Source: Methanofollis tationis
Lineage (GTDB): Archaea > Halobacteriota > Methanomicrobia > Methanomicrobiales > Methanofollaceae
NCBI RefSeq assembly: GCF_013377755.1
Contig: NZ_JABXWR010000001.1
Location: 817,104 to 881,103, forward strand
Reading direction: 5' to 3'
DNA: 64,000 bases
The position numbers and the translations under genes were made by a program. Shown one piece after another: positions 52,327 through 61,160 of the stretch (its first letter is position 1; the number at the start of each line of letters is the position of its first letter). The notes under the pieces are model-generated. The model searched no databases. It was given only the letters and a program-made list of their open reading frames with translations, and was not told where the DNA came from.

Positions 52327-52793
52327 GGATCGTCACAAAATCAGCTGATCGCATCCCCAGTACTTCGCTAAAATGGTTGAGGCGGCCGTCAGGAGATCAA
52401 ATCATCGGCTTCCCTTCGCGTATCTTCGCGTCTTCGCGTGAGCGTTGTGCACGGTGGGCGAGAGAGCCTCACGCGAAAAGAGGCGAAGCCGCGACGTCCG
52501 GGTGCTGCCAACGCCGTTCAAAGTCGTCGCGCGAGACCGGATCGCTCGATGTCGGACGTCAGAGCGAAGTACTGATCCCTCGGGTCGGTCCCGGGCATAC
52601 CGTTTTTCCGACCGCCCCGGCACCGGCGTGCCGAACCACTCGCGCGAAGACTCGAACGCCTGAAACGTTTTCCGGATCTTCGCAGCCCATCGTGTGAAAC
52701 AGTCCCATGATCCCGATCGACCTGAGCGGAAGAGAACGAAGGTGTCGAGGATACCCCACACAAAAGCGAAGAGCCAGATAATGGAAAAAAGAA
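52327..52793. other. Gene-free region with a large imperfect hairpin
   Basis: No credible gene is seen between the aks operon and ftr. A minus-strand frame (52402-52884) runs into ftr in another frame and has no promoter. The left half holds a structured element (52407-52490), described separately. A T-run (minus strand, plus 52785-52790) just before the ftr stop likely terminates ftr transcripts. Confidence 0.5.
52407..52490. repeat. Hairpin element with CTTCGCG direct repeats
   Basis: Outer arms GGCTTC (52407-52412) and GAAGCC (52485-52490) enclose a perfect inner inverted repeat, TTCGCGTGAG (52433-52442) and CTCACGCGAA (52468-52477), with a 25-nt loop. The left arm contains three copies of CTTCGCG (52414-52420, 52424-52430, 52432-52438). 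It may be a small repetitive element or an RNA structure. Confidence 0.6.
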
Positions 52794-53678
52794 TTAGAAG
52801 AGGTCCCTCAGGTTGAACTTGAAGGGGCCGAGATTGCCGCCGAAGTTGCCGGCGCTGATGAAGACGACGCCGGGCACCATGCATGCCGCCCTGACGCCCT
52901 CGGCCATCGCCTCCTTCACGCAGTCCTCGTCGAGGCCGTCGATGACGATCTCGTAGATCGCCTTGACGCCCTCGGGCACCTTCGTGTCCTCGACCTTCTC
53001 ACGCAGCGTCGGGCAGTACTTCTCATTGGTGGAGGCAGGCATGAACTTGTACTTCTTGCTCCCGACCTTCGATCCTGAACCGACGATGCCGCCCGGGAAC
53101 GAGGTGATGACGCCGCCGACACCGGCGATCGCATCGACTGCCGCCTGGGCGCCCATGAGCGCCGCCATCTGGTTCTCGCCCATCACAAAGAAGTTCCCGC
53201 CGGCAACGCCCTTGACGATGCCGAAGTCCTCTTCGCCGACATACTCGCCGTTCATGATCGGGATCGCCCAGCACTTCCGGCCGCCGACCTCTTTCTGGTA
53301 CTCGTAGCCGTCGCCGAAGAAGTGGAGCTTCACCGCGATCCGCTCCTCGGCCTCGGGCAGACCGTCGAAGACCGCCGTGGTCGGGGCGGTGAGGACGCAC
53401 TCAGCAAGACGCTCGACGACCTGCTCTTTCAGCTTCTTCTTTCCCGCGCAGATCAGAATGGCAACACCCGGGCGGCCGTCAGGGGTCTCGTCGCCCGAGA
53501 GGAATCCCTCGATGCCGGCCTCGCAGGGGCATCCGATCGCCGAGGTCGCAAACCCGGTCGCCTCGTTCGCAGCCCTGTACGCCCAGTCTTCAGTCACAGC
53601 GGTGATGATAATCCTGGAAACCCACGTCGGGAACGCTTCAGCATACTCATCGTCGATGGTCACACCATTATATTCCAT
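52794..53678 (-). CDS. ftr: Formylmethanofuran:tetrahydromethanopterin formyltransferase
   Basis: Ftr moves the formyl group from formylmethanofuran to tetrahydromethanopterin, the second step of CO2 reduction to methane. The 294-residue protein opens MEYNGVTIDDEYAEAFPTW and shows conserved blocks ATGFATSAIGCPCEAGIEG, GDGYEYQKEVGGRKCWAIPI and FPGGIVGSGSKVGSKKYKFMPASTNE. ATG 53678 follows GAGGTG. It is divergent from the fwd operon and convergent to nothing nearby. The rather acidic composition fits the cytoplasmic proteins of this organism. Confidence 0.97.
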   Translation of the reverse strand: MEYNGVTIDDEYAEAFPTWVSRIIITAVTEDWAYRAANEATGFATSAIGCPCEAGIEGFLSGDETPDGRPGVAILICAGKKKLKEQVVERLAECVLTAPTTAVFDGLPEAEERIAVKLHFFGDGYEYQKEVGGRKCWAIPIMNGEYVGEEDFGIVKGVAGGNFFVMGENQMAALMGAQAAVDAIAGVGGVITSFPGGIVGSGSKVGSKKYKFMPASTNEKYCPTLREKVEDTKVPEGVKAIYEIVIDGLDEDCVKEAMAEGVRAACMVPGVVFISAGNFGGNLGPFKFNLRDLF

Positions 53679-54023
53679 TTTGTGCACCTCATGTGCAAAG
53701 GTGCCGGACGCTGCCGTACACCATGTACACTGATAGAGTGTGCATCAGGGGAGCAGAAGAAGATTTCTAATTCTCACCCGGGCAGCCCCGGCGATCTGAC
53801 AGCCCGGTGGAAAAAGCCCGGTTTCACCCCAAACCCACAACGCAGGAGCTCCCGGGGGGCAGACCTGACGGGCATTTAATACCACCACCCAATTAACATA
53901 GTATCATTGATCAACCGCCGGAAATGGGTTTTTTCCGGCCGGGTTCATTCAGAAAGTTTATCTATATTATTTGACAACTCTTTCTTAATCGATTTTTAAT
54001 CGAGATAGCTGGTGCGTGAAACC
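53679..54023. promoter_or_regulatory. Divergent ftr/fwd control region with several palindromes
   Basis: The 345-nt region carries, on the ftr side, two adjacent palindromes: GTACA-CCA-TGTAC (53716-53728) and ACACT-GATAG-AGTGT (53727-53741). In the middle is a perfect 8-bp inverted repeat, GCCGGAAA/TTTCCGGC (53917-53924, 53932-53939). On the fwd side a TATA-like TTTATCTATATTA lies at about 53957-53970, and overlapping the expected start site is a direct repeat TTAATCGA (53985-53992 and 53996-54003, 11-nt period), part of which is also palindromic. These are candidate binding sites for a regulator of C1 metabolism. Confidence 0.55.
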
Positions 54024-54296
54024 ATGGCATTTGCAGTGCATGTAAACATGGAGCGGTGTACCGGTTGTAACAATTGTGTGGTCGCGTGCCCGGTAGGCGC
54101 ACTTGAGCTCAGCACGGTGGATCCTGTCACAACAGACAAGATCTACAAGGTGATGAACGGCAAGGCAATCGTCCTTGACGTCAAACACGAGCTCTGCGCC
54201 GGATGTGGCGTGTGTGTCGAGGCGTGTCCATACAACGTGATACGACTGGTCGTTGGACCAATGCAGTCCGGGCCAGGTGCCCAGACACAAGGTTAA
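54024..54296 (+). CDS. fwdG: 2[4Fe-4S] ferredoxin-type subunit FwdG
   Basis: A 90-residue ferredoxin with two cluster motifs: CTGCNNCVVACPVG near residue 12 and CAGCGVCVEACPYN near 60. It is the first gene of the fwd-hdr operon. It is equivalent to the small electron-carrying ferredoxin subunit of the W/Mo formylmethanofuran dehydrogenase. Start: ATG 54024; an upstream GTG at 54012 is in frame. It lies 17 nt before fwdF. Confidence 0.88.
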   Translation: MAFAVHVNMERCTGCNNCVVACPVGALELSTVDPVTTDKIYKVMNGKAIVLDVKHELCAGCGVCVEACPYNVIRLVVGPMQSGPGAQTQG

Positions 54297-54313
54297 AGGA
54301 GTGAGGGTAATTC

Positions 54314-55480
54314 ATGGCGATATTTCCAAAATTCTCCAAGAAGAGAGATGGTGTAAACATCATCAATGAGCAGAGACTTCTCCAGCAGGTCAACCACCTG
54401 GTTCTGGATACCCAGCGGTGCACAGGCTGCGGTATCTGCGCGGAGTCCTGCCCTGAGGATGCAATTGCGATCAGCATGGTCGGTGCGACCAAGAGAAAGA
54501 GTGCAATCGACTACGCAACCCCGGTGAACATTGACGAGGTCAAGTGTTCGTACTGTGGTGTCTGCGTTGTGATGTGCCCCTTCAACGCGCTGACCCTTAA
54601 GATCGACGGTGAAGAGCGCCTTCCGATTGTTGAAAAGGAAGGTTTCCCCGAATACGACATGGTCACCAAGATCGACGATGAGAAGTGCGTCAGGTGTACC
54701 ATCTGCGAGGACGTCTGCCCCCGTGACGCAATCGACCGGGATGTGCCCGCGTTCGAAGGCGGCAGCGAGGACGGCCGCGACCGGCAGAGCGCACTGACGG
54801 CAAAGACGACCTTCGAGGTCGACACCGAGAAGTGCACAATCTGCGGTATCTGCGGCGACCTCTGCCCGGCGATCACGGTCAAGCGCAAGGCGTTCACCGC
54901 TGAGAACGGAAAGGTCGACGGCGAAGTCCTCTGGGAGGAGAGCCTCTGCGATGCCTGTAAGGTCTGCGTAGAAGCCTGTCCCGAAGAGGCGATCAAGGTC
55001 AACCGCGAGGTCTCAGCAAAGAAGCTCCCCGGCAAGGTCGAGATCATCGAGGATGACTGCTGCACCTGCCGCTGGTGTGCGATCAACTGCCCGACCGAAG
55101 CGATCACCGTCGAGAAGATCTTCGAGGGTGAGATCGAGTTCCACCCGGAGAAGTGCCCGGGCGGCTGCTCCACCTGCGTGGAGATCTGTCCGGCCAACGC
55201 GATCTACCTCCCGTCCCCCGAGCCCGCAGCCCAGATGAAGGGCCAGAAGGAGGAAAACATCGCCGTCAACAAGGATCTCTGTATCCTCTGCGGCGCGTGC
55301 GTCAATGCCTGCCCTGGTGAAGACATCATCGTCCTGAGGCGGACCGGCATCAGGATCAAAGGCAAGGAGACCGACCTGTTCAAGCGGATCAAGGACAAAC
55401 TCCTGACTCCGAGAACCTCGAAGGTCAAGGAAGGCGTAGCCCCTGGCGAAGTGGAACTCAAGGCCCTCGATAACGCGTGA
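54314..55480 (+). CDS. fwdF: Polyferredoxin FwdF, eight [4Fe-4S] motifs
   Basis: FwdF wires electrons between heterodisulfide reductase and formylmethanofuran dehydrogenase. The 388-residue protein has eight CxxCxxCxxxCP-type motifs, beginning CTGCGICAESCP, CSYCGVCVVMCP, CVRCTICEDVCP, CTICGICGDLCP, CDACKVCVEACP, CCTCRWCAINCP, CPGGCSTCVEICP (variant) and CILCGACVNACP. The seventh has an extra residue between the first two cysteines (CPGGC). The number of clusters matches the eight reported for FwdF. hdrC follows after 4 nt. Confidence 0.93.
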   Translation: MAIFPKFSKKRDGVNIINEQRLLQQVNHLVLDTQRCTGCGICAESCPEDAIAISMVGATKRKSAIDYATPVNIDEVKCSYCGVCVVMCPFNALTLKIDGEERLPIVEKEGFPEYDMVTKIDDEKCVRCTICEDVCPRDAIDRDVPAFEGGSEDGRDRQSALTAKTTFEVDTEKCTICGICGDLCPAITVKRKAFTAENGKVDGEVLWEESLCDACKVCVEACPEEAIKVNREVSAKKLPGKVEIIEDDCCTCRWCAINCPTEAITVEKIFEGEIEFHPEKCPGGCSTCVEICPANAIYLPSPEPAAQMKGQKEENIAVNKDLCILCGACVNACPGEDIIVLRRTGIRIKGKETDLFKRIKDKLLTPRTSKVKEGVAPGEVELKALDNA

Positions 55481-55484
55481 GGTA

Positions 55485-56066
55485 GTGAACATGGCAAAAG
55501 GATATAATGACCCTGCAATGGAAAAGAAATTCCAGGACAGGTATTATCACGCTGCGGACAACCCCGAATTCACCAAGGAAGTCGAGCGGATTGGACGCAC
55601 AATAGCACACATGTGCTACCAGTGCGGTACCTGCACCGGTTCCTGCCCCTCGGCCCCCCGCTCGAGCTACCGGATCAGGAAGTTCGTCCGCCGTGCAGTG
55701 ATGGGACTGGAGAGAGAAGCGCTGACCGACCCGGACCTCTGGCTCTGCACCACCTGCTACAGCTGCACCGACCGCTGCCCGCGCGACATCGCCCCGACCG
55801 ACATCATCATGGCGATGCGCAACCTGGCCTTCAAGTGGGACATCATCCCGAGGAACTTCCTCAAGACGGTCCAGCTCATCTACACCACCGGCCACGGTGT
55901 GCCGAACAACGACGTAAACCGTGCGGCGCGCCAGAAACTCGGTCTCGAGGCCGAACCTGAGACGACCCACAAGTACCCCGAGTTCATTCCGGGCATCCAG
56001 AAGATCATGGACCACTACAAGATGAAAGAGAACGCAGACAGAATCCTCTCAGAGGGTGAGCACTAA
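55485..56066 (+). CDS. hdrC: Heterodisulfide reductase subunit C
   Basis: HdrC carries two [4Fe-4S] clusters that pass electrons from HdrA to HdrB. The 193-residue protein has CYQCGTCTGSCP and CTTCYSCTDRCP motifs. It starts 4 nt after fwdF and overlaps hdrB by one base (TAATG). The order hdrC-hdrB-hdrA is unlike the hdrA-B-C operons of some methanogens, but both orders are known. In the complex it contacts HdrA and HdrB in the cytoplasm. Confidence 0.95.
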   Translation: MNMAKGYNDPAMEKKFQDRYYHAADNPEFTKEVERIGRTIAHMCYQCGTCTGSCPSAPRSSYRIRKFVRRAVMGLEREALTDPDLWLCTTCYSCTDRCPRDIAPTDIIMAMRNLAFKWDIIPRNFLKTVQLIYTTGHGVPNNDVNRAARQKLGLEAEPETTHKYPEFIPGIQKIMDHYKMKENADRILSEGEH

Positions 56067-56968
56067 TGCACAACGGTATGCACGAGTATGCATTTTTCCT
56101 CGGCTGCATCGCACCGAACCGGTACCCCGGCTGTGAGGCCGCCGCCATCAAGACGAGCAGGGCGCTGGGCATCGAGCTCCTCCCGCTGAAGGGCGCAAGC
56201 TGCTGCCCGGCGCCGGGCGCATTCGGCTCCATCGACCTCAACGTCTGGTACGCAATGGCCGCCAGGAACATCTGCCTCGCCGAGGAGATGGGCAAAGACA
56301 TCACCCTGATCTGCAACGGCTGCTACAAGTCGATCTACGAGGTCAATGAGCGGCTGAAAGAGCATGACGACCTCCGCGACGGCGTCAACGAAGTGCTCGC
56401 CGAGATCGACATGGAGTTCAAGGGCTCTATCGATGTCTACCACCTCGCCGAACTCTACTACGACCCGAAGATCTGCGGCGTCGAGAAGATCCGCGAGTCG
56501 GTCGTCCGTCCGCTCACCGGCACGAAGATCGCCGTCCACTACGGCTGCCACCTTCTCAAGCCCATCAAAGAGCGCCGGTTCACCGACGCCGAGAACCCGA
56601 TGTGGATCGAAGAACTCGTCGACGCCCTCGGCGCAGAGTCCGTCCAGTACCGCAACAAAATGCAGTGCTGCGGTGCAGGCGGCGGTGTCCGCGGTTTCGA
56701 TCTCGCCCACTCGCTGGACATCACCAACGAGAAGCTGATCAATGTCACTGAAGCAGGCGCGGACGCCATCACCGAAGTCTGTCCGTTCTGCCAGCTCCAG
56801 TACGACCGCGGCCAGATCGAGATCAAGGAAAAGTTCGGGATCGAATGGAACATTCCGGTTCTGCACTACAACGAACTGCTGGGCCTTGCCCAGGGCATGA
56901 GCCCCCAGGAGCTTGCACTCGACCTCCACGGCATCGACTGCAAACCGTTCCTGGACAAGATCCTGTAA
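56066..56968 (+). CDS. hdrB: Heterodisulfide reductase subunit B
   Basis: HdrB holds the two non-cubane [4Fe-4S] clusters that cleave the CoM-S-S-CoB heterodisulfide. The 300-residue protein has the two CCG domains: cysteines in GASCCPAPGAF, NGCYKS, HYGCHLLKP, QCCGAGGGVRGFD and EVCPFCQLQYD. It begins with ATG overlapping the hdrC stop, and 13 nt separate it from hdrA. Confidence 0.95.
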   Translation: MHNGMHEYAFFLGCIAPNRYPGCEAAAIKTSRALGIELLPLKGASCCPAPGAFGSIDLNVWYAMAARNICLAEEMGKDITLICNGCYKSIYEVNERLKEHDDLRDGVNEVLAEIDMEFKGSIDVYHLAELYYDPKICGVEKIRESVVRPLTGTKIAVHYGCHLLKPIKERRFTDAENPMWIEELVDALGAESVQYRNKMQCCGAGGGVRGFDLAHSLDITNEKLINVTEAGADAITEVCPFCQLQYDRGQIEIKEKFGIEWNIPVLHYNELLGLAQGMSPQELALDLHGIDCKPFLDKIL

Positions 56969-56981
56969 GGGAGGAATATCA

Positions 56982-58997
56982 ATGGCAGAAGAAAAGAAAC
57001 AACCCAGAATTGGTGTGTTTGTGTGCCACTGTGGTACCAACATTGCAGGGTCTCTCGACGTTAAGGCGGTACAGGACTACGCCAGGACCCTCCCCGGTGT
57101 GATCGTGGCCGACGAGTACCAGTACATGTGCTCGACACCGGGCCAGAAAAAGATCGATGATGCGATCAAGGAGCACGACCTCACCGGTATCGTCGTCGCC
57201 GCCTGTTCCCCCCGTCTCCACGAGCCGACCTTCAGGACGGCCACGAAAGAGGGCGGCCTGAACCCGTTCAGGTTCGAGATGGCGAACATCCGTGAGCAGA
57301 ACTCGTGGGTGCACATGCACGACTACGAGGGCGCCACCGCAAAGGCAAAGGACGCCGTCAGGATCGCCGTCGCAAAGGCTGCGCTCCTTGAGGACCTCTA
57401 CCCCAAGAGCGTGCCGGTCGAGCACGCCGCCATGGTCGTCGGCGCAGGTGTCGGCGGCATCCAGGCAGCGCTCGACCTTGCGAGCGCCGGGATCAAGACC
57501 TACCTCATCGAGAAGACCCCGACGATCGGCGGACGCATGTCCCAGCTCGACAAGACCTTCCCGACCCTCGACTGTTCGCAGTGCATCCTCACCCCGAAGA
57601 TGGTGGACGTCGGACGTCACCCGAACATCGAGCTCCACACCTACACCGAGGTCGAGGCTGTCGAAGGTTATATCGGCAATTTCGACATCACCCTCAGGAA
57701 GAAGGCACGCGGCGTCATGACCCCGACCGAGGCCACGGCAAAGGGCATCGTCGGCGGCGGCTGCAACGGCTGCGGCGACTGTGATGCGGTCTGCCCGGTC
57801 ATCAAGCCGAACCCGTTCGAGTTCGGCATGAAGCCCAGAAAGGCGATCTACATCTACCACCCGCAGGTCGTCCCCCTGATCTACACGATCGACTTCGACT
57901 CCTGCGTCAAGTGCGGCCTGTGCGTCGAGGCATGCGGCGAGAAGAAGGCGATCGACCTGAACATGGAAGACTCCTTCGAGACCGTCAAGGTCGGCACCGT
58001 CATCCTGGCCACCGGCTACGACGCCTTCCCGATCGAGAAGAAGCGCGAGTGGGGCTACAAACAGTTCGACAACGTCATCACCTCGCTCGAATTCGAGCGG
58101 CTCATCTGTGCGTCCGGTCCGACCGGCGGCCACCTGATCCGGCCGAGCGACGGTGCAACCCCGAAGAAGGTCGCATTCGTCCTCTGTGCGGGTTCCCGTG
58201 ACAACACCGGCGTCGGCAAGCCCTACTGCAGCCGCTTCTGCTGCATGTACTCGCTCAAGCACGCCCACCAGATCACCGAGAAGATCCCCGGATGTCAGGC
58301 CTACATCTTCTACATGGACATCAGGTCCTTTGGCAAGATGTACGAGGAGTTCTACTACCGCATCCAGGATGAAGGCACGAAGTTCATCCGCGGCCGTGTG
58401 GCAAACATCCTCGAAGACGCGAAGACCAAGAACCTTCACGTCTATGCAGAGGACACCCTCCTCGGTCAGCCTGTCGACATGGTCGTCGACATGGTCGTCC
58501 TCGCCGCCGCAGTCGAGCCGACTCAGGGCGTCGACACAGTAAGAAAGATGTTCGGCGTCTCCTGCTCACAGGACGGCTGGATGCTCGAAGCCCACCCGAA
58601 GCTGAACCCCTGCGGCACCACGACCGCCGGCGTATTCCTCGCCGGTGTCTGTCAGGGTCCGAAGGATATCCCCGACACCGTAGCCCAGGCCGAAGGTGCT
58701 GCGTCTGCAGCGTCCATCCCGATCCACATGGGCAAGGTGGAGCTCGAGCCCTACTTCGCCCAGTGCATTGAAGAGAAGTGCGCTGGCTGTGGCATGTGCG
58801 TGAACCTCTGTCCGTACTCCGCTCTCGACCTCATCGAGAAGGACGGCAGAACGGTCATGCACGTCACCGAGGCAAAGTGCAAGGGCTGCGGCACCTGCGG
58901 CGGATTCTGTCCGGGCGGTGCGATCTACATGCAGCACTTCACCACTCCGCAGATTGTTGCGCAGATTGATGCATTCCTCCTTGGAGGTGAACAGTAA
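56982..58997 (+). CDS. hdrA: Heterodisulfide reductase subunit A (bifurcating flavoprotein)
   Basis: HdrA carries the electron-bifurcating FAD and six [4Fe-4S] clusters. The 671-residue protein has the N-terminal FVCHCGTNIAGSL segment, a thioredoxin-reductase-like FAD-binding fold (VVGAGVGGIQAALDLASAG), inserted ferredoxin motifs (CNGCGDCDAVCPV; CVKCGLCVEACGE) and C-terminal motifs CAGCGMCVNLCP and CKGCGTCGGFCP. No in-frame TGA is read as selenocysteine: all ligand positions are Cys codons. The start ATG 56982 follows GGGAGG; the longer frame to 56913 lies inside hdrB. Confidence 0.96.
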   Translation: MAEEKKQPRIGVFVCHCGTNIAGSLDVKAVQDYARTLPGVIVADEYQYMCSTPGQKKIDDAIKEHDLTGIVVAACSPRLHEPTFRTATKEGGLNPFRFEMANIREQNSWVHMHDYEGATAKAKDAVRIAVAKAALLEDLYPKSVPVEHAAMVVGAGVGGIQAALDLASAGIKTYLIEKTPTIGGRMSQLDKTFPTLDCSQCILTPKMVDVGRHPNIELHTYTEVEAVEGYIGNFDITLRKKARGVMTPTEATAKGIVGGGCNGCGDCDAVCPVIKPNPFEFGMKPRKAIYIYHPQVVPLIYTIDFDSCVKCGLCVEACGEKKAIDLNMEDSFETVKVGTVILATGYDAFPIEKKREWGYKQFDNVITSLEFERLICASGPTGGHLIRPSDGATPKKVAFVLCAGSRDNTGVGKPYCSRFCCMYSLKHAHQITEKIPGCQAYIFYMDIRSFGKMYEEFYYRIQDEGTKFIRGRVANILEDAKTKNLHVYAEDTLLGQPVDMVVDMVVLAAAVEPTQGVDTVRKMFGVSCSQDGWMLEAHPKLNPCGTTTAGVFLAGVCQGPKDIPDTVAQAEGAASAASIPIHMGKVELEPYFAQCIEEKCAGCGMCVNLCPYSALDLIEKDGRTVMHVTEAKCKGCGTCGGFCPGGAIYMQHFTTPQIVAQIDAFLLGGEQ

Positions 58998-59423
58998 ATG
59001 GCAGAAGGAGAATGGCAACCTAAGATTCTGGCGATCATCTGCAACTGGTGTTCCTACGCCGGCGCCGACCTTGCGGGCTCGGCCCGTATCCAGTACCCGC
59101 CTGACGTCCGTGCGATCCGTGTGATGTGCACCGGGCGTGTCGACCCGCTCTTCATCATGAAGGCCTTCGCCGACGGCGCCGACGGCGTCCTCGTCTCCGG
59201 CTGCCACTTCGGCGACTGCCACTACATTGCGGGCAACTACAAGTGCGCCAAGCGGATGTTCCTCATGAAGAGCGTCCTCAAGGACCTCGGTATCGAAGAC
59301 AACCGCCTCAGGATGACCTTTGTATCGGCATCCGAGGGCGCAAAGTGGGCAAAGGTTATCGAAGACGTCGTCAAGACCGTCAAGGACCTCGGCCCGAGCC
59401 CCTTAAACCAGCTGCAACAGTAA
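58998..59423 (+). CDS. mvhD: MvhD-type [2Fe-2S] subunit
   Basis: MvhD connects hydrogenase or formate dehydrogenase to HdrA. The 141-residue protein has cysteines in ICNWCSYAGAD, MCTGR, and SGCHFGDCHY, typical of the family. It begins directly after the hdrA stop codon (next base). No mvhG or mvhA follows, so the partner (hydrogenase MvhAG, or formate dehydrogenase) must be encoded elsewhere. Confidence 0.95.
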   Translation: MAEGEWQPKILAIICNWCSYAGADLAGSARIQYPPDVRAIRVMCTGRVDPLFIMKAFADGADGVLVSGCHFGDCHYIAGNYKCAKRMFLMKSVLKDLGIEDNRLRMTFVSASEGAKWAKVIEDVVKTVKDLGPSPLNQLQQ

Positions 59424-59441
59424 ACCACGGAGGTTGAAACG

Positions 59442-59843
59442 GTGCCAGAAATTGAATTGAATCTGATATCAGGCCGGACAATCCAGCAGGGTGTGTCCAT
59501 GGAAGGCGGGAAGGAAAAGCCCGCCTACACCAGGGCCTGCGGCATCATCGAGATGGATGATGCCGACTTCAAGCGCCTGGGTGCATGGCGAAACACCAAC
59601 GTCCGTGTAACCAGCGAATACGGCAGCGTCGTTGTCAAGGCCGTGCAGGCAACCCAGGGCCCCCACCCGGGCCTCGCCTTCATCCCCATGGGCCCGTGGG
59701 CAAACCAGGTCATCAGCCCGAACACCTACTCCACCGGGATGCCCACCTTCAAGGGCGTGCCGGTGAAGGTCGATGTCGCAAACGGCGAGACCGTTCTCGA
59801 AGGGCTCGACCTTGTCAGGAAAGCATGCAGGGGTGAGATCTAA
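59442..59843 (+). CDS. fwdD: Formylmethanofuran dehydrogenase subunit D
   Basis: FwdD is a small subunit of the W/Mo enzyme related to the C-terminal domain of molybdopterin oxidoreductases, holding the bis-MGD cofactor with FwdB. The 133-residue protein contains the segment GPWANQVISPNTYSTGMPTFKG. It starts with GTG behind GGAGGTTGAAAC and overlaps fwdB by one base (TAATG). Confidence 0.92.
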   Translation: MPEIELNLISGRTIQQGVSMEGGKEKPAYTRACGIIEMDDADFKRLGAWRNTNVRVTSEYGSVVVKAVQATQGPHPGLAFIPMGPWANQVISPNTYSTGMPTFKGVPVKVDVANGETVLEGLDLVRKACRGEI

Positions 59844-61159
59844 TGGCAAAAATCGTAACTGATGTGGTGTGTCCGTTCTGCGGAACGCTCTGCGACGACC
59901 TTGAAGTCAAGGTCACCGACGACGACAAGCAGATCCTTGAGGTCTACAATGCCTGCGTCATCGGAACGGAGAAGTTCCTGCACTCACAGGCAAAAGACCG
60001 CCTGAAGGTCCCCATGAAACAGGACGAAGAGGGCAACTGGAGCGAGGTCTCTATCAACGAGGCTGTCGAGTACACCGCTCAGATGCTCGCCAAAGCCAAA
60101 AAACCGCTGATGTACGGCTGGAGTTCCACAAACTGCGAGGCGCAGAGCATCGGCGGCGAGATTGCCGAACTCTGCGGCGCAGTCGTCGACAACACCGCAA
60201 CCGTCTGCCACGGCACCACGCTGATCGCCGTGCAGGACGTCGGTGTGCCGAGCTGCACTCTTGGTGAGGTGAAGAACCGTGCCGACCGGATCATCTTCTG
60301 GGGATGCAACCCTGCCCACGCGCACCCGCGCCACATGAGCAGGTACTCGATCTTCCCCCGCGGCTTCTTCACCGGGAAGGGCCACAAGGCACGGAAGATG
60401 ATCGTCGTCGACCCGCGGACCACCGACACCGCAAAGATGGCCGACATCCACATGCAGCTCGAGCAGGGCCGCGACTACGAACTCCTCAGCGCTCTGCGTG
60501 TCGCCCTCCGCGGCGCACCGCTCCCGGAGAAGGTCGCTGGCATCCCGAGAGAGACGATCATCGATGCTGCCGAGACGCTCAAGAGCGGTCGGTTTGTCGT
60601 GATCTTCTTCGGTATGGGCGTCACGCAGTCGCTCTCGAAGAACCACAACATCGACATCGCCATCATGCTCACCAAGGACCTCAACGAGCACACGAAAGCG
60701 GCCATCATGCCGATGCGGGGCCACTACAACGTCACTGGCTCCGGCGAGGTGCTGGGCTGGCAGTTCGGCTACCCGTTCTCGGTCGACCTCTCGCGCGGCT
60801 TTGCCCGTTACAACCCGGGCGACTCGTCTTCGAACGATCTTCTCCGCCGCGACGAAGTGGACGCCGTCTTTGTCCTTGGTTCTGACCCGGGGGCGCACTT
60901 CCCGATCTCGTCGGTGAAGAAGATCGCGAACCTCCCGTCAGTCTGCGTCGACCCGCACTACACCCCGACCACGGCAGTCTGCAAACTGCACATGCCGGTC
61001 GCATTCGTGGGCGTCGAGGTGGGAGGCTGCACCTATCGGATGGACGCCGTCCCGATCCACGCCCGCAAGGTCGTCGATGCTCCCGAAGGCATGCTCACCG
61101 ACGAAGAGTTCCTGAAAATGGTGCTCAAGCGCATCAAAGAGATCAAAGGGGTAGCATAA
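59843..61159 (+). CDS. fwdB: Formylmethanofuran dehydrogenase subunit B (catalytic, Cys-type)
   Basis: FwdB binds the W/Mo-bis-MGD cofactor and one [4Fe-4S] cluster, and reduces CO2 to formate for transfer to methanofuran. The 438-residue protein has the cluster motif CPFCGTLC (residues 10-17) near the N-terminus, then the active-site Cys38 in YNACVIGTEKF; this Cys is the likely W/Mo ligand, so this is not a selenocysteine form. Other typical blocks are GWSSTNCEAQSIGGEIAELC and GCNPAHAHPRHMSRY. It is 1 nt before fwdA. Confidence 0.95.
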   Translation: MAKIVTDVVCPFCGTLCDDLEVKVTDDDKQILEVYNACVIGTEKFLHSQAKDRLKVPMKQDEEGNWSEVSINEAVEYTAQMLAKAKKPLMYGWSSTNCEAQSIGGEIAELCGAVVDNTATVCHGTTLIAVQDVGVPSCTLGEVKNRADRIIFWGCNPAHAHPRHMSRYSIFPRGFFTGKGHKARKMIVVDPRTTDTAKMADIHMQLEQGRDYELLSALRVALRGAPLPEKVAGIPRETIIDAAETLKSGRFVVIFFGMGVTQSLSKNHNIDIAIMLTKDLNEHTKAAIMPMRGHYNVTGSGEVLGWQFGYPFSVDLSRGFARYNPGDSSSNDLLRRDEVDAVFVLGSDPGAHFPISSVKKIANLPSVCVDPHYTPTTAVCKLHMPVAFVGVEVGGCTYRMDAVPIHARKVVDAPEGMLTDEEFLKMVLKRIKEIKGVA

Positions 61160-61160
61160 G

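Noticed and set aside
52402-52884. 160-residue minus-strand frame between the aks operon and ftr, with a short hydrophobic stretch
   Set aside because: Its first third lies in the ftr coding region in another frame, and it has no promoter or ribosome site. The region instead holds a repeat-rich hairpin.
56979-58439. 486-residue minus-strand frame opposite hdrA
   Set aside because: Acidic/Leu/Val shadow frame with no promoter. The plus strand encodes complete HdrA.
59843-59985. Possible selenocysteine in FwdB, HdrA or MvhD
   Set aside because: All expected positions are Cys codons and no in-frame TGA occurs within these genes.
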